Shown: in pieces, positions 15,906 to 24,889 of the stretch
How the letters are laid out: each line of letters opens with the position of its first letter
How positions within the stretch are numbered: position 1 is the first letter of the stretch
NCBI RefSeq assembly: GCF_009695775.1
Contig: NZ_VUNG01000012.1
Location: forward strand, 1 to 64,000
From: Hallella mizrahii
Lineage (GTDB): Bacteria > Bacteroidota > Bacteroidia > Bacteroidales > Bacteroidaceae
Length of the DNA: 64,000 nt
Direction: 5' to 3'
Notes under the pieces: model-generated
Database searches by the model: none
The model's input: the letters and a program-made list of their open reading frames with translations, nothing else
What the model was told of the DNA's origin: nothing
Translations under genes and position numbers: made by a program

Positions 15906-17426
15906 CTATTCGTTTTCTTTATGGTTCATCTCCAGCAGTTCATCCATGTTCTTTCTGGAGTTGCTCAGTCGTGGCACCTTATGCTGTCCGCCGAGCTTGC
16001 CTTTTGATTTGAGCCAGTCGTTGAAGAGGTCGGGTCTTGCCTTGACGACTTCGAGATGCTGGAGCGTTACATTGTGTGAGCGTTTGGCTTCGTAGTCGGA
16101 GTTGATCTCCTGCAGCTTCTTGTCAAGAAGGTCGGCGAAGCGGTCCAGACTGTCGGGTTCCACAGAGAACTCAATAAGCCACTGGTGGCGGCACTTGGCG
16201 TTTTCGTCCATATAGACAGGAGCGGCCGTGTATTCCCTGACTTGTGCGCCGGTCTTCTCGCAGGCGTAGGCGAGTCCTTTCTCGGCGTTGTCCATGATCA
16301 GTTCTTCACCGAAGGCATTGATAAAGTACTTGGTACGTCCGGTGATGACGAACTTATAAGGTCGCTTGGACGTGAAGCTGATGGTGTCGCCGATCATATA
16401 GCGCCACAGTCCGCACGACGTGGTGATGACGATGGCATAGTTGCGTCCGAGTTCCACACCTTCGAGCGGCACGATACTGGGATTGTCTTTCCCCACGTCC
16501 TCCAAGGGGATGAACTCATAGAACACGCCGTAGTCGAGCATCAGAAGCATGCTCTTGTCGGTGGGATCATCCTGCAGTCCGAAGAAGCCCTCAGAGGCGT
16601 TGTAGGTCTCCATATAGTGCATTTTCGGTGAGGTGATGATTTGCTCATACTGCTTGCGATAGGGTGTGAAGGCAATACCGCCGTGGAAGAACACTTCCAG
16701 ATTGGGCCACACATCTTCTATATGCTCTTTTCCGGAGATCTCCAGCACGCGTACGAGCACGCTGAGCATCCACGATGGCACACCCGAGATGTTGGTCACA
16801 TTGCTTTTCAGACATTCGTGGGCAATGCGGTCGCGCTTGACTTCAAAGTCGGAAAGCAGGGCCGTTTGCTTCTTGGGTACGCGGAAGAGGTTGGCAATCG
16901 GGTTGATGTTCTCGATGAGGATGGCGCTGAGGTCACCCACGAGCGAGCCTTCCACGTTGTAGTTGGGCGAGTGACTGCCACCGAGGATGAGCGACTTGCC
17001 GTCAAAAAGCCGGCTGCCGGGGTTGTTGCGAAGATAGACGGTGACCACGTCCGCACCACCTTTATAGTGGATGTTGTGCAGTCCGTCGGAAGAAACAGGG
17101 ATGAACTTCGACTTGTCGTTGGTGGTTCCAGAGGATTTGGCATACCATTTCACCACGCCAGGCCACAATACATTCGGCTCGCCGTGACGCATACGATCGA
17201 TGTCGCCTTTCAGTTCTTCGTATGTGTTGATGGGCACATTGTTGACGAAATCGTCGTAGCTGTGCGTACTCGCCAGCATGTGGTTGCGTCCATATTCGGT
17301 ATATTTACCCTTTTCAAGCAGGTAGTGCAACGCACGGCGTTGTAGAGCCTCGGGCTGCGTGTAGTGCTTTTCGAGCTCATACTGTCGTGGTTTGAACAAC
17401 TTGCTTGCAAACTTTGTCAAACTCAT
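15906..17426 (-). CDS. GH3 auxin-responsive promoter family protein (acyl-adenylating ligase)
   Basis: The 506-residue protein matches the GH3 family: YAKSSGTTNDKSKFIPVS is the ATP/AMP-binding P-loop-like motif, YNASEGFFGLQDD and YMIGDTISF correspond to further adenylation motifs, and FINAFGEELIMDN is the C-terminal hinge. By family knowledge it adenylates a carboxylic acid and may conjugate it to an amino acid; the bacterial substrate is unknown. It lies 86 bp upstream of the Ig-like lipoprotein. A TAATTTTG-like -7 box is present on the reverse strand at 17455-17462, without a clear -33 element. Confidence 0.85.
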   Translation of the reverse strand: MSLTKFASKLFKPRQYELEKHYTQPEALQRRALHYLLEKGKYTEYGRNHMLASTHSYDDFVNNVPINTYEELKGDIDRMRHGEPNVLWPGVVKWYAKSSGTTNDKSKFIPVSSDGLHNIHYKGGADVVTVYLRNNPGSRLFDGKSLILGGSHSPNYNVEGSLVGDLSAILIENINPIANLFRVPKKQTALLSDFEVKRDRIAHECLKSNVTNISGVPSWMLSVLVRVLEISGKEHIEDVWPNLEVFFHGGIAFTPYRKQYEQIITSPKMHYMETYNASEGFFGLQDDPTDKSMLLMLDYGVFYEFIPLEDVGKDNPSIVPLEGVELGRNYAIVITTSCGLWRYMIGDTISFTSKRPYKFVITGRTKYFINAFGEELIMDNAEKGLAYACEKTGAQVREYTAAPVYMDENAKCRHQWLIEFSVEPDSLDRFADLLDKKLQEINSDYEAKRSHNVTLQHLEVVKARPDLFNDWLKSKGKLGGQHKVPRLSNSRKNMDELLEMNHKENE

Positions 17427-17541
17427 AATTTGCGCAATATATCAATCTAAGGTGCAAAATTAGTCTAAAACTTTGACATCCTCTACTAATTTAGCTTTTT
17501 TTATATGTGTAGTCGGCTTTTGTAGCAACTGTGAAGAACAA

Positions 17542-17588
17542 AACAAAAACCTCCAGCCAGGGCTTCGGTTGTTTGCCTTGGCTGGAGG
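17542..17588 (-). terminator. Terminator of lgt
   Basis: A 14-bp stem with one G-T pair (17550-17563 with 17575-17588, CCTCCAGCCA.GGC) and, on the reverse strand, a following TTTTTGTTTT run. Confidence 0.8.
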
Positions 17589-17617
17589 TGGTGATGAGAG
17601 AATGGGCTGATGATGGC

Positions 17618-18466
17618 TCAGTCTTGCTTTACAGGTTTGAACTTCTTTGCGTGGAGGATGCACAGAAGGCCGATGATGATAAACGGTATCGACAGCAACT
17701 GTCCCATGTCGAGCGGCAGGCTGGCCTCGAAAGCTTCCTGGATGTCCTTGGTATACTCGATGAGGAAGCGGGCGACAAACACCAGTGTGAGGCACAGTCC
17801 GAGGTAGAGTCCGCTACCCACCATGTCGCGGTGCTTGCGATAGATGAGATAGATGATCACGAAGAAGCAGGCGTAGGACAGGGCCTCGTAGAGCTGACCG
17901 GGATGGCGCGGATACTGATCTACACGCTCGAAGATGAAAGCCCAGGGCACATCGGTCACCTTGCCGATGATCTCACTGTTCATCAAGTTGCCCAAGCGGA
18001 TGAAGGTGGCTGTGATACAGGAGCAGATGCCCATGTTGTCAAACACTACCCAGGGTGAGAGCTTGTTGCGGTGGGAGTAGATGAAGATGGCAATGATCAT
18101 ACCGATCACGCCGCCGTGTGAGGCCAGTCCCTCATAGCCGGTAAATACCCATGTGCCGCTTTGCATGCGGTGAAAAGGGATGAGCATCTCTATGAAATGG
18201 TCCCAGGACGAGAGGAAATAGTCGGGCTGGTAGAACAGACAGTGGCCCAGTCGTGCGCCCACAAGCACGGAAACAAAGATATAGATAAACAGTGGCTCGA
18301 ACTTCTCGTCGGGGATATGCTGCTGCTTATAGAGGCGCTGCATGAGCAGATAGCCCAACAGCAGGCCCATGAGCCAGCACATCGAATACCAGCGAAGACC
18401 AAAATGTCCCACGTGGAACATGACTTGGTCGGGGTCCCAGACGATATATGAAAGCAATGTTGACAT
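17618..18466 (-). CDS. lgt: Prolipoprotein diacylglyceryl transferase
   Basis: The 282-residue inner membrane enzyme has about seven helices and the Lgt signatures GLASHGGVIGM, IRLGNLMNSEIIGK and HPGQLYEAL. It transfers diacylglycerol from phosphatidylglycerol to the lipobox Cys of prolipoproteins. It lies 55 bp downstream of ychF on the same strand and ends at a terminator. The codons around residues 15-21 contain a parS-like CACGTG sequence, probably by chance. Confidence 0.95.
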   Translation of the reverse strand: MSTLLSYIVWDPDQVMFHVGHFGLRWYSMCWLMGLLLGYLLMQRLYKQQHIPDEKFEPLFIYIFVSVLVGARLGHCLFYQPDYFLSSWDHFIEMLIPFHRMQSGTWVFTGYEGLASHGGVIGMIIAIFIYSHRNKLSPWVVFDNMGICSCITATFIRLGNLMNSEIIGKVTDVPWAFIFERVDQYPRHPGQLYEALSYACFFVIIYLIYRKHRDMVGSGLYLGLCLTLVFVARFLIEYTKDIQEAFEASLPLDMGQLLSIPFIIIGLLCILHAKKFKPVKQD

Positions 18467-18521
18467 GATATGTGCCTTATTAGCTTAAAAGATATGTGTA
18501 ATAGGGTAGGGCGTCCGTGGC

Positions 18522-19625
18522 TTAGACGTTGAAGCGGAAGTGCATGATGTCGCCGTCCTGCACCTCATAGTCCTTGCCCTCGATGCCGAGCTTGCCGGCC
18601 TCGCGCACAGCGGCCTCAGAGCCGTACTTGATATAGTCTTCGTACTTGATGACCTCAGCGCGGATGAATCCCTTCTCAAAGTCGGTGTGGATGACGCCGG
18701 CGCACTGTGGTGCCTTCCAGCCTTTGTGGAAAGTCCAGGCCTTCACCTCCATCTCGCCTGCGGTGATAAACGTCTGCAGGTTGAGCAGATGATAGGCTTT
18801 CTTGATGAGTCGGTTGACGCCGCTCTCCTCCAATCCCAGCTCGTCGAGGAAGAGCTTCTTGTCCTCATAGGTGTCGAGTGAGGCGATGTCTTCCTCTGTC
18901 TTGGCAGCGATGACCATAGCCTCGGCACCTTCCTTGGCAGCGATCTCCTCTATCTTCTTGGAATAGTCGTTGCCGGTTTTGGCGCTCTGCTCGTCGACAT
19001 TGCAGACATAGAGCACCGGTTTGGTGGTGAGCAGGAAGAGGTCGTGAGCGGCCTGCTGCTCTTCCTTGGTGTCTAAAGTCACCGAGCGTGCGTTTTCGCC
19101 GCGGTCGAGGACCTCTTTATAAGCCTTGAGGACAGACACCAGAACCTTGGCGTCCTTGTTGCCGGTGGCGGCAATTTTCTCCTGCTTGGCCATTTGCCCT
19201 TCGATAGTCTCCAAGTCTTTGAGTTGCAGCTCTGTATCGATGGTCTCCTTGTCAGCGATAGGATCTACGGGAGCACCGCCCTCGCGCACTACGTTGTCGT
19301 CGTCGAAGCAGCGGATGACATGAATGATGGCATCGCACTCGCGGATGTTTCCGAGGAACTTATTGCCCAGCCCTTCACCTTTGGAAGCACCTTTCACCAG
19401 TCCGGCGATGTCCACGATCTCACAGGTAGCGGGCACGATGCGTCCCGGGTGCACGATTTCGGCAAGCTTAGTGAGCCGCTCGTCGGGCACTGTAATCACG
19501 CCTAAGTTGGGTTCAATCGTACAGAAGGGGAAGTTAGCAGCCTGTGCCTTAGCACTGGACAGGCAATTAAACAAAGTAGACTTTCCCACATTTGGTAAGC
19601 CTACAATACCACATTTTAATGACAT
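18522..19625 (-). CDS. ychF: Redox-regulated GTPase/ATPase YchF
   Basis: The Obg-family P-loop protein has 367 residues when started at the ATG at 19625 (MSLKCGIVGLPNVGKST), the usual family length; the longer upstream frame crosses the promoter. Walker A is GLPNVGKST, switch II is DIAGLVKGASKGEGLGNKFL, and NVDE replaces the classical NKxD, the change that gives YchF its ATP preference. The C-terminal TGS domain ends with DGDIMHFRFNV. It binds ribosomes and is implicated in stress responses. Confidence 0.95.
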   Translation of the reverse strand: MSLKCGIVGLPNVGKSTLFNCLSSAKAQAANFPFCTIEPNLGVITVPDERLTKLAEIVHPGRIVPATCEIVDIAGLVKGASKGEGLGNKFLGNIRECDAIIHVIRCFDDDNVVREGGAPVDPIADKETIDTELQLKDLETIEGQMAKQEKIAATGNKDAKVLVSVLKAYKEVLDRGENARSVTLDTKEEQQAAHDLFLLTTKPVLYVCNVDEQSAKTGNDYSKKIEEIAAKEGAEAMVIAAKTEEDIASLDTYEDKKLFLDELGLEESGVNRLIKKAYHLLNLQTFITAGEMEVKAWTFHKGWKAPQCAGVIHTDFEKGFIRAEVIKYEDYIKYGSEAAVREAGKLGIEGKDYEVQDGDIMHFRFNV

Positions 19626-19659
19626 GTCTTTATATAAACGTTTATATCTTTTCTGTTTG

Positions 19660-19691
19660 CAAAAGTAAGAAAAATATCTGAGGTGGGCAAA
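19660..19691 (-). promoter_or_regulatory. Promoter of ychF
   Basis: On the reverse strand, TTTG (19688-19691), a 20-bp spacer and TACTTTTG (19660-19667), 34 bp before the start codon. It confirms the start at 19625. Confidence 0.7.
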
Positions 19692-19717
19692 GACTGAGGC
19701 ATAAAAGCGGTTAAATG

Positions 19718-20845
19718 TCACACGATGAAGAACTCATCGGCGTTTTCCGGTGTCACCACTTTAAAGGTAGCTTGAGGATAAGCCTTGCTGAATGCTTCGG
19801 GACAACGTACGTTGGCTTTTCTTGCATTCCATTTAAACTCAGTAGCATCGAGCTTTCCGTCGCTCTCCTCAAGGAAGTTGATCTCGCGCTGTTGCTGCGT
19901 TCTCCAGAACCAAAAATTGGTAAATGGCTGATGGATATTGAGATGTTTGAGTCTTTCCGCTATGGCAAAGTTCTCCCACAAAGCTCCGGTGTCGGCGCGG
20001 TTCTCCACCTGCTGGAAGTTTGCAATGATGGCATTGCGTATACCCAAATCCCAGAAATAGATCTTCCGGCTCGATTTGAGCTCGTTTCTCAAATTGCGTG
20101 AGAAACTGCTCAGACGAAAGATGATGAAGTTCTTTTCCAGTATGTCGACATATTTCTCCACGGTCTTTGAATCCAGTCCGATGAGTTGTCCGACCTCGTT
20201 GTATGACACCTGCTCGCCAATCTGATAGGCGAGTACCTGAAGCAGTCTGACGATTTTGTCGGGTTTGGAGATGTTGTCGATGGTCATAATGTCCTTGTAG
20301 AGATAACTGTTGGACAGTTCGTGCAGCACTTCCCGCTCTTCGCCTGGCGAAGTAACCACCTCGGGATAGTATCCAAAAACCATGCGGTGGGGGATCATAC
20401 GGTGCTCCTCCAACAGATTGGTTTCGTTGACCATCTCCTTATAAGATAAAGGGAAGATGGTGAACTCACGCTTGCGACCGGTCAGCGATTCCTTGATGCC
20501 GGAAGCTAAAAGCAGCGAAGAACTGCCCGTAGCCACCACTTGTACGCCCGGCACTTGGTCTGTGACGAGTTTCAACCGCAGTCCTATTTCTGGAATTCTT
20601 TGAGCCTCGTCGACGATAAGCCAGCGGTTGTTACCGAGAATCGCCTTGATGCGTGTGGAGGTCATGTCCTTGAACAGTCGCTGGACGTCGAGATCGTCGG
20701 CATTCATCCACAGCACCTGCTCCCTGTCGTCGAAGAGTTGATGCAGTAAGGTCGATTTGCCCACCTGTCTGGCACCATAGATGATCACGGCCTTATCGCC
20801 TCCGATAAGCCGTTCAATCTGCTTTTTTTGTTCACGCTCTATCAT
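19718..20845 (-). CDS. AAA_14/DUF4143 family ATPase
   Basis: With the start at 20845 (MIEREQKKQIERLIGG) the product has 375 residues. The N-terminal AAA_14 domain has Walker A YGARQVGKST and a Walker B-like WLIVDEAQR. The C-terminal DUF4143 part includes GLDSKTVEKYVDILEKNFIIFR and FWRTQQQREINFLEE. The family is common and mobile in Bacteroidota, and its function is poorly defined. The upstream open frame to 20932 is not coding: it runs through the promoter and a large palindrome. The gene may be an insertion between polA and ychF. Confidence 0.85.
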   Translation of the reverse strand: MIEREQKKQIERLIGGDKAVIIYGARQVGKSTLLHQLFDDREQVLWMNADDLDVQRLFKDMTSTRIKAILGNNRWLIVDEAQRIPEIGLRLKLVTDQVPGVQVVATGSSSLLLASGIKESLTGRKREFTIFPLSYKEMVNETNLLEEHRMIPHRMVFGYYPEVVTSPGEEREVLHELSNSYLYKDIMTIDNISKPDKIVRLLQVLAYQIGEQVSYNEVGQLIGLDSKTVEKYVDILEKNFIIFRLSSFSRNLRNELKSSRKIYFWDLGIRNAIIANFQQVENRADTGALWENFAIAERLKHLNIHQPFTNFWFWRTQQQREINFLEESDGKLDATEFKWNARKANVRCPEAFSKAYPQATFKVVTPENADEFFIV

Positions 20846-20868
20846 TTCTTGCAATATCAGTATGGTTG

Positions 20869-20900
20869 CAAAAGTAGGCAAAGCGTCTGTAAATTCCAAA
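20869..20900 (-). promoter_or_regulatory. Promoter of the DUF4143 ATPase
   Basis: On the reverse strand, TTTG (20897-20900), a 20-bp spacer and TACTTTTG (20869-20876). The -33 box lies inside the left arm of the palindrome at 20892-20955. Confidence 0.65.
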
Positions 20901-20955
20901 TTTCTTATAAGATTTTTGGAATCGATTCCCAAAATCTTATAAGAAATTTGGAATT
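20892..20955. repeat. 64-bp near-perfect palindrome overlapping the ATPase promoter
   Basis: Two 32-nt arms (AATTCCAAATTTCTTATAAG... and complement) meet at ATCGAT (20921-20926) with a single mismatch. Each arm contains TTCCAAA and CTTATAAG. It lies between the stop of polA (20972) and the ATPase start, so it could act as operator, terminator or a site recognised by the ATPase or another element. Confidence 0.9.
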
Positions 20956-20971
20956 GTCTGACATCTTTATT

Positions 20972-23734
20972 TTAGTGTGCTTCCAGCCAGTTCTTTCCCC
21001 AACCGGCGTCTGCAATCAGTGGTACGCTGAGCTGACAAGCGTTTTGCATCTCGGTGAGGACGATGTCCTCGACCTTTTCTTTCTCCTCGGGATAGACGCT
21101 GAAGTTGAGTTCGTCGTGTACCTGCAGGATCATCTTGGAGCGTATGCCTTCCTTTTTGAAGCGTCGCCAGATGCGTATCATGGCAATCTTGATGATGTCG
21201 GCTTCCGAACCCTGAATGGGCGCGTTGATGGCATTACGCTCAGCGAAGCCGCGCACGGTGCCGTTTTTGGAATCTATGTCGGGCAGATAGCGGCGTCGTC
21301 CAAACATCGTCTCAGCATATTTCTTCTCGCGTGCTGTCGCGATAGCGCTTTCCATAAACGCATGTACTTTGGGGAAGGTGGCGAAATAGTCCTGGATGAG
21401 TTGTCGTGCCTCGCCGTTGGGGATGCCCATGCGTTGTGCCAGACCAAAGGCAGTGATGCCGTAGATGATGCCGAAATTGGCTTGTTTGGCTTTTTTGCGC
21501 TGTGCGTCGGTGACCTCATCAAGGGGCTCTTTCCATATCTTGGCGGCGGTGGCACGGTGGATGTCCAGTCCCTCGCGAAACGCCTCTATCATGTTCTCGT
21601 CGCCACTGAGGTGAGCCATGATGCGCAACTCTATCTGGCTGTAGTCAGCGGAGAAGAAGAGGCAGCCCGGTTCGGGCACGAAGCACTTGCGGATCTCCTT
21701 GCCGTCGTCATCGCGCACGGGAATGTTCTGCAGGTTGGGGTCTGAGGATGAGAGCCGCCCTGTGGCGGTAACTGCTTGATTGAACGACGTGTGGATGTGT
21801 CCCGTACGCTTGTTGATCAACAGTGGCAATGCCTCGACATAGGTGCCGAGAAGTTTTTTCAGACCGCGGTAGTTGAGGATGTCGTCGACGATAGGCGCCT
21901 TGTCGCGCAGCTGTAGCAGTACCTCCTCTGAGGTGACATACTGTCCGGTACGTGTCTTCTTGGGTTTGTCGACAAGCTGCATCTTGCCGAAGAGGATGTC
22001 ACCGACCTGTTTGGGGCTGCTGATGTTGAACGTTTCGCCGGCGAGCTCATAGGCATGTTGCTCATAGCGTGCCATGCGCTCCTTGAAGATGCGCTCAGTC
22101 TCTTTGAGTGAGTCGGTGTCGAGGCAGACGCCGTTGAGCTCCATGTCGGCGAGAACCTTGACGAGTGGCATCTCGATGTCCCAGAACAGTCGCTCCATGC
22201 CTTTCTCTTTGAGCATGGGCTCGAGGACGTTTTTCAGCTTCAACGTGACGTCGGCATCCTCAGCAGCGTATTCATAGACCTCTTTAGGATCCAGGTCGCG
22301 CATGTTTTTCTGATGTTTTCCTTTTGGTCCGATGAGCTCTTCGATGTGCACGGTACGGTAGTGGAGGAGTGTCTCGGCCATGAAGTCCATGTTGTGATGC
22401 AGTTCGGGCTGAAGCACATAATGGGCGAGCATGGTGTCGAACATCGGTCCTTGGATGTCGACGCCATAGTTGCGGAGCACCTCGTAATCGTATTTGATAT
22501 TCTGTCCGACCTTGAGCGTTTCCGTGTTCTCGTAGAGCGGTTTGAATATGTTAACATATTGCAAGGCTTCTTCACGGTTTGCTGGTATTGCCACATAATA
22601 GGCCTTGTTTTCCTCCACAGCGAAGCTCAAACCGACCAATTCTGCGTCGACAGAGCTTGTAGAAGTGGTTTCTGTGTCTAGACTGAGAATTTTTTTTGTC
22701 CTTAAAAAGTCATAAAGTCGAGATGCATCTTGTTTATTATCAATCAGTTGATATTCGTGAGAGGTCGTTTTAAGGCTTGCGAGAATCGAATTTTCAGCGA
22801 CAGCTTGCCCGTCGGTCGGGATTTCGTCAAAAAGAGAAGGCTGTTTTGGCGCGTTATTTTTTGTGTTTTCAGCCTTACGGAGAAATTTTTCGGCAAGTCG
22901 CTTAAACTCGAGTTGTGCGAAGAGTTCGCTGAGTTGCTTCTCGTCGGGCTCGGTCATCTTCAGCTCATCGAGGTTGAGCTCGATGGGCACATCGGTACGT
23001 ATGGTAGCGAGAAACTTCGACATCTTGATGTCGTCCTTGGCGTTTTCCACCTTCTCGCGCATTTTCCCTTTGAGCTGGTCGGCATGTGCGAGCAGTTCTT
23101 CACACGATCCGAACTCATTGATCAGCTTCACGGCAGTTTTCTCTCCCACGCCGGGGCAACCGGGATAGTTGTCGGCAGAGTCACCCATGAGGGCGAGCAG
23201 GTCGATGACCTTGTGTGCTGAGTCGATGCCATATTTCTCTTTGATCTCGCTCTCGCCGATTTTGTCATAGCCGCCACCATGGCGTGGCTTGAACATAAAG
23301 ACGTTTGGCGCGATGAGCTGTCCATAGTCTTTGTCGGGTGTGAGCATATAAGTTTCCACACCTGCTTTTCCGGCTTTCGTGGCGAGCGTACCGATGACGT
23401 CGTCGGCCTCAAAGCCGTCGGCCTGCAAGACGGGGATGTGCATGGCCTGGAGGATCTCCTTTATATAAGGTACGCTGAGCTTGATGTCTTCCGGTGTCTC
23501 CTCGCGCTGAGCCTTGTAGGGTGGGTAAGCCTCGTGGCGGAACGTCTTGCCGTGGTCGAAAGCCACGCCGAGATGTGTGGGATGCTCTTTGTCGATGATC
23601 TCCCTCAGCGTGTTGCAGAACCCCAGGATAGCAGAGGTGTTCAGGCCCTTGGAGTTGATGGTCGGTCGGTTGATAAAGGCATAGTACGCCCGGAAAATGA
23701 TGGCGTAGGCGTCGAGTAAGAAGAGCTTGTTCAT
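20972..23734 (-). CDS. polA: DNA polymerase I
   Basis: The 920-residue protein has three domains. The 5' nuclease (about 1-290) contains GDSADNYPGCPGVGEKTA. The 3'-5' exonuclease-like domain (about 325-510) has LSLDTETTST and NIKYDYEVL with acidic residues kept. The polymerase (about 540-920) contains SADYSQIELRIMAHLSGD (motif A), KKAKQANFGIIYGITAFG (motif B) and LQVHDEL (motif C). It works in repair and Okazaki-fragment processing. It is transcribed away from the polyprenyl synthase gene, and a weak TAATTTTA box lies upstream. Confidence 0.97.
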   Translation of the reverse strand: MNKLFLLDAYAIIFRAYYAFINRPTINSKGLNTSAILGFCNTLREIIDKEHPTHLGVAFDHGKTFRHEAYPPYKAQREETPEDIKLSVPYIKEILQAMHIPVLQADGFEADDVIGTLATKAGKAGVETYMLTPDKDYGQLIAPNVFMFKPRHGGGYDKIGESEIKEKYGIDSAHKVIDLLALMGDSADNYPGCPGVGEKTAVKLINEFGSCEELLAHADQLKGKMREKVENAKDDIKMSKFLATIRTDVPIELNLDELKMTEPDEKQLSELFAQLEFKRLAEKFLRKAENTKNNAPKQPSLFDEIPTDGQAVAENSILASLKTTSHEYQLIDNKQDASRLYDFLRTKKILSLDTETTSTSSVDAELVGLSFAVEENKAYYVAIPANREEALQYVNIFKPLYENTETLKVGQNIKYDYEVLRNYGVDIQGPMFDTMLAHYVLQPELHHNMDFMAETLLHYRTVHIEELIGPKGKHQKNMRDLDPKEVYEYAAEDADVTLKLKNVLEPMLKEKGMERLFWDIEMPLVKVLADMELNGVCLDTDSLKETERIFKERMARYEQHAYELAGETFNISSPKQVGDILFGKMQLVDKPKKTRTGQYVTSEEVLLQLRDKAPIVDDILNYRGLKKLLGTYVEALPLLINKRTGHIHTSFNQAVTATGRLSSSDPNLQNIPVRDDDGKEIRKCFVPEPGCLFFSADYSQIELRIMAHLSGDENMIEAFREGLDIHRATAAKIWKEPLDEVTDAQRKKAKQANFGIIYGITAFGLAQRMGIPNGEARQLIQDYFATFPKVHAFMESAIATAREKKYAETMFGRRRYLPDIDSKNGTVRGFAERNAINAPIQGSEADIIKIAMIRIWRRFKKEGIRSKMILQVHDELNFSVYPEEKEKVEDIVLTEMQNACQLSVPLIADAGWGKNWLEAH

Positions 23735-23824
23735 TTGATATTTCTTTTTTATTTGTAAAATTACGAAATTATTGCCATATTATCCAATTAAAATAACTAA
23801 TTTTGTATCAAAGATTACTATAGC

Positions 23825-24802
23825 ATGGATTATTTGTCAATCATCAAGCAACCTATCAGCTCAGAATTGTGCGATTTCATCGATCTTTTCAACAAGTCGT
23901 TGTCGCATACCGACGGGCTTTTGTCGCAGGCACTGGAGCACATCCGTAACCGTGCCGGAAAGCGTATGCGTCCTATTCTGATACTTCTCATGGCCAAGAA
24001 CTTTGGTGAGATCACGGATGTCACTCAGCATGCGGCTGTGGGACTGGAACTGCTTCACACGGCCTCACTCGTGCACGATGATGTCGTGGACGAGAGCGGA
24101 GAGCGCCGAGGACAGAAAAGCGTCAATGCGATGTTTGACAATAAGGTGGCCGTGCTCGTGGGCGATTATATCCTCTCAACGGCTTTGCTGCATGTCAGCT
24201 ACACCCATTCCGAGATCATCGTACGGTATCTCGCTGAGCTCGGCCGCACCCTTTCCAATGGTGAAATCCTGCAATTGTCCAATATCCAGAACCAGGAGAT
24301 TTCAGAAGAAGTCTACTATCAGGTGATCAAACAGAAGACGGCAGCACTCTTCGAAGCCTGTGCTGCCATCGGCGCGCTGTCGGCCGGTGCGGCTGAGGAA
24401 GACATCCAGGAGGCCAAGAAGTTCGGGCAGAACTTGGGCGTCATCTTCCAGATCCGTGACGATATCTTTGATTATTACGACCAGGCCAATGTCGGTAAAC
24501 CTACCGGCAACGACATGGCTGAGGGCAAGCTCACGCTGCCCGTCATCTATGCGCTCCGCTCCACCGGCAATCAGGATATGCTCGCTTTAGCCCGAAAGGT
24601 GAAGGCTGGCACTGTCACCAAGGACGAGATCGCAGAACTTGTCAAGTTTACCAAGGAGAACGGCGGTATAGAATATGCCGACCAGCGCATGTGGGAGCTT
24701 CATGCCGAGAGCGTTTATTTCCTTGAGCATGAGGTGCATGACGAGGATGTGCGCAAGAGTCTGAGAGCCTATCTCGACTATGTCATCGAGCGGAATATCT
24801 GA
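23825..24802 (+). CDS. Polyprenyl diphosphate synthase
   Basis: The 325-residue trans-isoprenyl diphosphate synthase has the first Asp-rich motif HDDVVDES (DDxxD) and the second FQIRDDIFDYYD (DDxxD), with the allylic-binding GKRMRP near residue 43. It condenses isopentenyl diphosphate units to a long chain, probably for menaquinone; chain length cannot be read from the sequence. A -7 box TAATTTTG lies at 23798-23805. A bidirectional terminator separates it from deoC. Confidence 0.93.
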   Translation: MDYLSIIKQPISSELCDFIDLFNKSLSHTDGLLSQALEHIRNRAGKRMRPILILLMAKNFGEITDVTQHAAVGLELLHTASLVHDDVVDESGERRGQKSVNAMFDNKVAVLVGDYILSTALLHVSYTHSEIIVRYLAELGRTLSNGEILQLSNIQNQEISEEVYYQVIKQKTAALFEACAAIGALSAGAAEEDIQEAKKFGQNLGVIFQIRDDIFDYYDQANVGKPTGNDMAEGKLTLPVIYALRSTGNQDMLALARKVKAGTVTKDEIAELVKFTKENGGIEYADQRMWELHAESVYFLEHEVHDEDVRKSLRAYLDYVIERNI

Positions 24803-24831
24803 TTTCAGTTTGACTATCTACCCATTATCAT

Positions 24832-24866
24832 AAAAGGGAGCAGCCTCTTTGAGACTGCTCCCTTTT
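24832..24866. terminator. Bidirectional terminator between polyprenyl synthase and deoC
   Basis: A perfect 12-bp stem (AAAAGGGAGCAG with CTGCTCCCTTTT) and 11-nt loop lies between convergent genes; the A and T arms serve both strands. Confidence 0.85.
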
Positions 24867-24889
24867 GCTTGTGTTTTATGTTTCCCGTC

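Noticed and set aside
18405..18420. Third parS-like sequence TGTCCCACGTGGAACA
   Set aside because: It has one mismatch to the consensus and lies within lgt codons for a plausible protein segment, so chance is likely.
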